NCBI GenBank assembly: GCA_002401525.1
Contig: NVTH01000027.1
Location: 8,136 to 14,823 of the forward strand
Source: Moraxellaceae bacterium
GTDB lineage: Bacteria > Pseudomonadota > Gammaproteobacteria > Pseudomonadales > UBA3067
Direction of reading: 5' to 3'
DNA: 6,688 nt
Made by a program: the position numbers and the translations under genes. Positions 5,410 to 6,688 of the stretch are shown here, piece by piece. Positions within the stretch are counted from its first letter, which is position 1; every line of letters begins with the position of its first letter. Below the pieces are notes generated by a model. The model ran no database searches. It was not told where the DNA came from and was given only the letters and a program-made list of their open reading frames with translations.

Positions 5410-6036
5410 ATGAAAGCATTAGAGTCAAGCTTGGATAAATTTCAAATTCTCCCGGTATTAACAATTCAATCAACCCAATTTTTAGACTCTCTGGGGGAGC
5501 TTTGTATTCGCAATAACATTATGCACTTGGAGATCACGTTAAGAACCCCTCAGGCGTTGAGTGCGATTGATTATATTAAAACGAAATTTCCAGATTTACT
5601 GGTTGGTGCGGGCAGCATTCTTAACGTAGAGCAATTGGAATCTTGCTTCAATAGTGGCGCTGATTTCTTCATAAGCCCCGGCATCAGCGAAGAGTTATGC
5701 GACATAGCGTGCCTAAAAAAACTAGTTTATCTGCCAGGTGTTCAAACCCCTACGGAAATCATGTTGGCATTATCTTACAACTTTAATCGATTAAAGTATT
5801 TCCCTGCTCAGCCTAATGGTATAGAAAGGATTTCTGCACTATACGGTCCTTTTCCACACGTTAAATTTTGCCCCACAGGCGGGATTGAGTTTACTAATAT
5901 GGGTGAATTTTTATCCCTAGAAAACACATTTTGTGTTGGTATGACTAGATTAATCACCACCGCTCAAATTAATGAGAATGATATTAATTCAATGCAGTGT
6001 AATATCGATAAGGTGAAAGCTATTCTTCAAGGATGA
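5410..6036 (+). CDS. eda: KDPG aldolase (2-keto-3-deoxy-6-phosphogluconate aldolase)
   Basis: This class I aldolase splits KDPG into pyruvate and glyceraldehyde-3-phosphate, the last Entner-Doudoroff step. At 208 residues it has the normal TIM-barrel length (E. coli 213). Visible active-site elements: LEITLRT (40-46) with E41 and R45; VGAGSILN (65-72), Ser replacing the E. coli Thr73; ISPGI (88-92); the Schiff-base lysine K129 in LKYFPAQPNG; and FCPTGGI (153-159) with T156. The phosphate-site segment usually written CxGGSW is CVGMTR here (175-180), so the second Gly is Met, Ser is Thr and Trp is Arg. No canonical Shine-Dalgarno precedes the ATG. It lies 49 nt after edd, probably on the same transcript. 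It converges on the 6083 gene with only 46 nt between stops and no clear terminator; that gap holds the palindrome CAGCATGCTG (6057-6066) without a U-tract. Confidence 0.94.
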   Translation: MKALESSLDKFQILPVLTIQSTQFLDSLGELCIRNNIMHLEITLRTPQALSAIDYIKTKFPDLLVGAGSILNVEQLESCFNSGADFFISPGISEELCDIACLKKLVYLPGVQTPTEIMLALSYNFNRLKYFPAQPNGIERISALYGPFPHVKFCPTGGIEFTNMGEFLSLENTFCVGMTRLITTAQINENDINSMQCNIDKVKAILQG

Positions 6037-6082
6037 TCGCTTGTTATTTTAATTGCCAGCATGCTGTTATGATAAAGGCCCC

Positions 6083-6688
6083 CTAATGATACCTCGGAAG
6101 ATTACTTAATGCTTTATCAATTAATTCGAGACTGTCAGTATTATCCTCACCTATTTGATTGCTCAATTCAGATAGAATACCAACAAAACCTGCATTAACT
6201 CCAAGCCCCTCTTGTAACAATGCATCCGTCCTATTCAAAAACCCATCCGAGAGGTTAACCAGCTCTTTTTCCTGAGTTTCGGTTAAATCCATGTTGAATA
6301 TTGTAATCTCTGACTTCGTCATAAATTCTTGGGCGTAGCCAGAACATTGACGTAGCGCATCCTTGTAACGATTATCCGACTTACCCAATACCTCAATCAT
6401 AGTGACCGTAAGTTGTTTAAGTAATAATCTTTCTTTACGTTCTACCAGGAGTTTTTCCAAAGTGATAATTTTTTGATTGCAACCTTGTAAAAGCACAGCA
6501 AGATTATCCCTAATAGCGCCTTGTTGATCGGGGCTGTTCACCGGCATGTCTTTCACCAGTAGGGAGATATGTTCAAAATTTAAGATACAACGCGTACCAA
6601 ACTCGTAGAAGCGCCCACAATCTTTAAAGGTGTTTAATACTTTAGTTTCAAGTGCTTTCGGAAACCCACTTCGTTCATAATTATTGAC
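6083..6688 (-). CDS. Hypothetical protein, C-terminal part (5' end beyond the window)
   Basis: The frame is open from base 6688 down to a TAG at 6085-6083, giving 201 visible residues. Starting at the internal GTG (6556) would discard 44 upstream residues that look equally coding (FKDCGRFYEFGTRCILNFEH), and that GTG has no Shine-Dalgarno, so the true start is most likely outside the window. I do not recognise a named family. The first ~45 residues look globular, with aromatic and cysteine residues (C24, C34). HISLLVKDMPVNSPDQQGAI leads into IRDNLAVLLQGCNQKI and then long charged helices (~70-195), with a possible coiled-coil feel in LEKLLVERKERLLLKQL. No membrane segment is visible. The layout, a compact domain followed by a helical output-like region, would suit a sensory or signalling protein, but that is only a guess. 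It is convergent with eda and probably unrelated to the ED operon. Confidence 0.75.
   Translation of the reverse strand, partial: VNNYERSGFPKALETKVLNTFKDCGRFYEFGTRCILNFEHISLLVKDMPVNSPDQQGAIRDNLAVLLQGCNQKIITLEKLLVERKERLLLKQLTVTMIEVLGKSDNRYKDALRQCSGYAQEFMTKSEITIFNMDLTETQEKELVNLSDGFLNRTDALLQEGLGVNAGFVGILSELSNQIGEDNTDSLELIDKALSNLPRYH

Noticed and set aside
1204..6036. A novel biosynthetic or defence system
   Set aside because: All four genes match well-known Entner-Doudoroff enzymes with their catalytic residues in place.
6057..6066. Palindrome CAGCATGCTG as a bidirectional terminator between eda and the convergent gene
   Set aside because: It has no loop and no T-tract on either strand, so it does not fit an intrinsic terminator.

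Overview
The window carries a compact Entner-Doudoroff / oxidative pentose-phosphate-entry gene cluster from what looks like a gammaproteobacterium with moderate-to-low GC (estimated by eye in the low-to-mid 40s percent). The cluster order zwf-pgl-edd-eda and the protein motifs recall the ED operons of Legionellales and of some other gammaproteobacteria such as Methylococcales. The sequence alone does not fix the genus.

Layout. Positions 1-428 (minus strand) hold the 5' part of a secreted substrate-binding protein of the ABC_sub_bind type, cut by the left edge. The 257-nt gap from 429 to 685 holds a plausible sigma70-type promoter and a short plus-strand stretch that reads like the tail of an EAL domain, possibly a gene relic. 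A small GTG-started helical protein of unknown function follows at 686-1018. The 185-nt leader from 1019 to 1203 is unusually rich in signals: a four-tract G-run motif on the minus strand, two AACGTTA copies exactly 20 bp apart, and a perfect 10-bp palindrome touching the zwf ribosome-binding site.

Four plus-strand genes then follow with gaps of 31, 1 and 49 nt: zwf (1204-2676), pgl (2708-3511), edd (3513-5360) and eda (5410-6036). Together they take glucose-6-phosphate to 6-phosphogluconolactone, 6-phosphogluconate, 2-keto-3-deoxy-6-phosphogluconate (KDPG), then pyruvate plus glyceraldehyde-3-phosphate, producing NAD(P)H. A glucokinase gene, which sits between edd and eda in Legionella pneumophila, is absent here; the gap holds only a 15-bp inverted repeat. 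A convergent minus-strand gene of unknown function fills 6083-6688 and runs off the right edge.

The core of the window is ordinary central metabolism, and I see no phage, IS, CRISPR, tRNA or rRNA. The items most worth a second look are the zwf leader, the possible EAL relic, the extra loop in Pgl and the altered phosphate-site motif in Eda.
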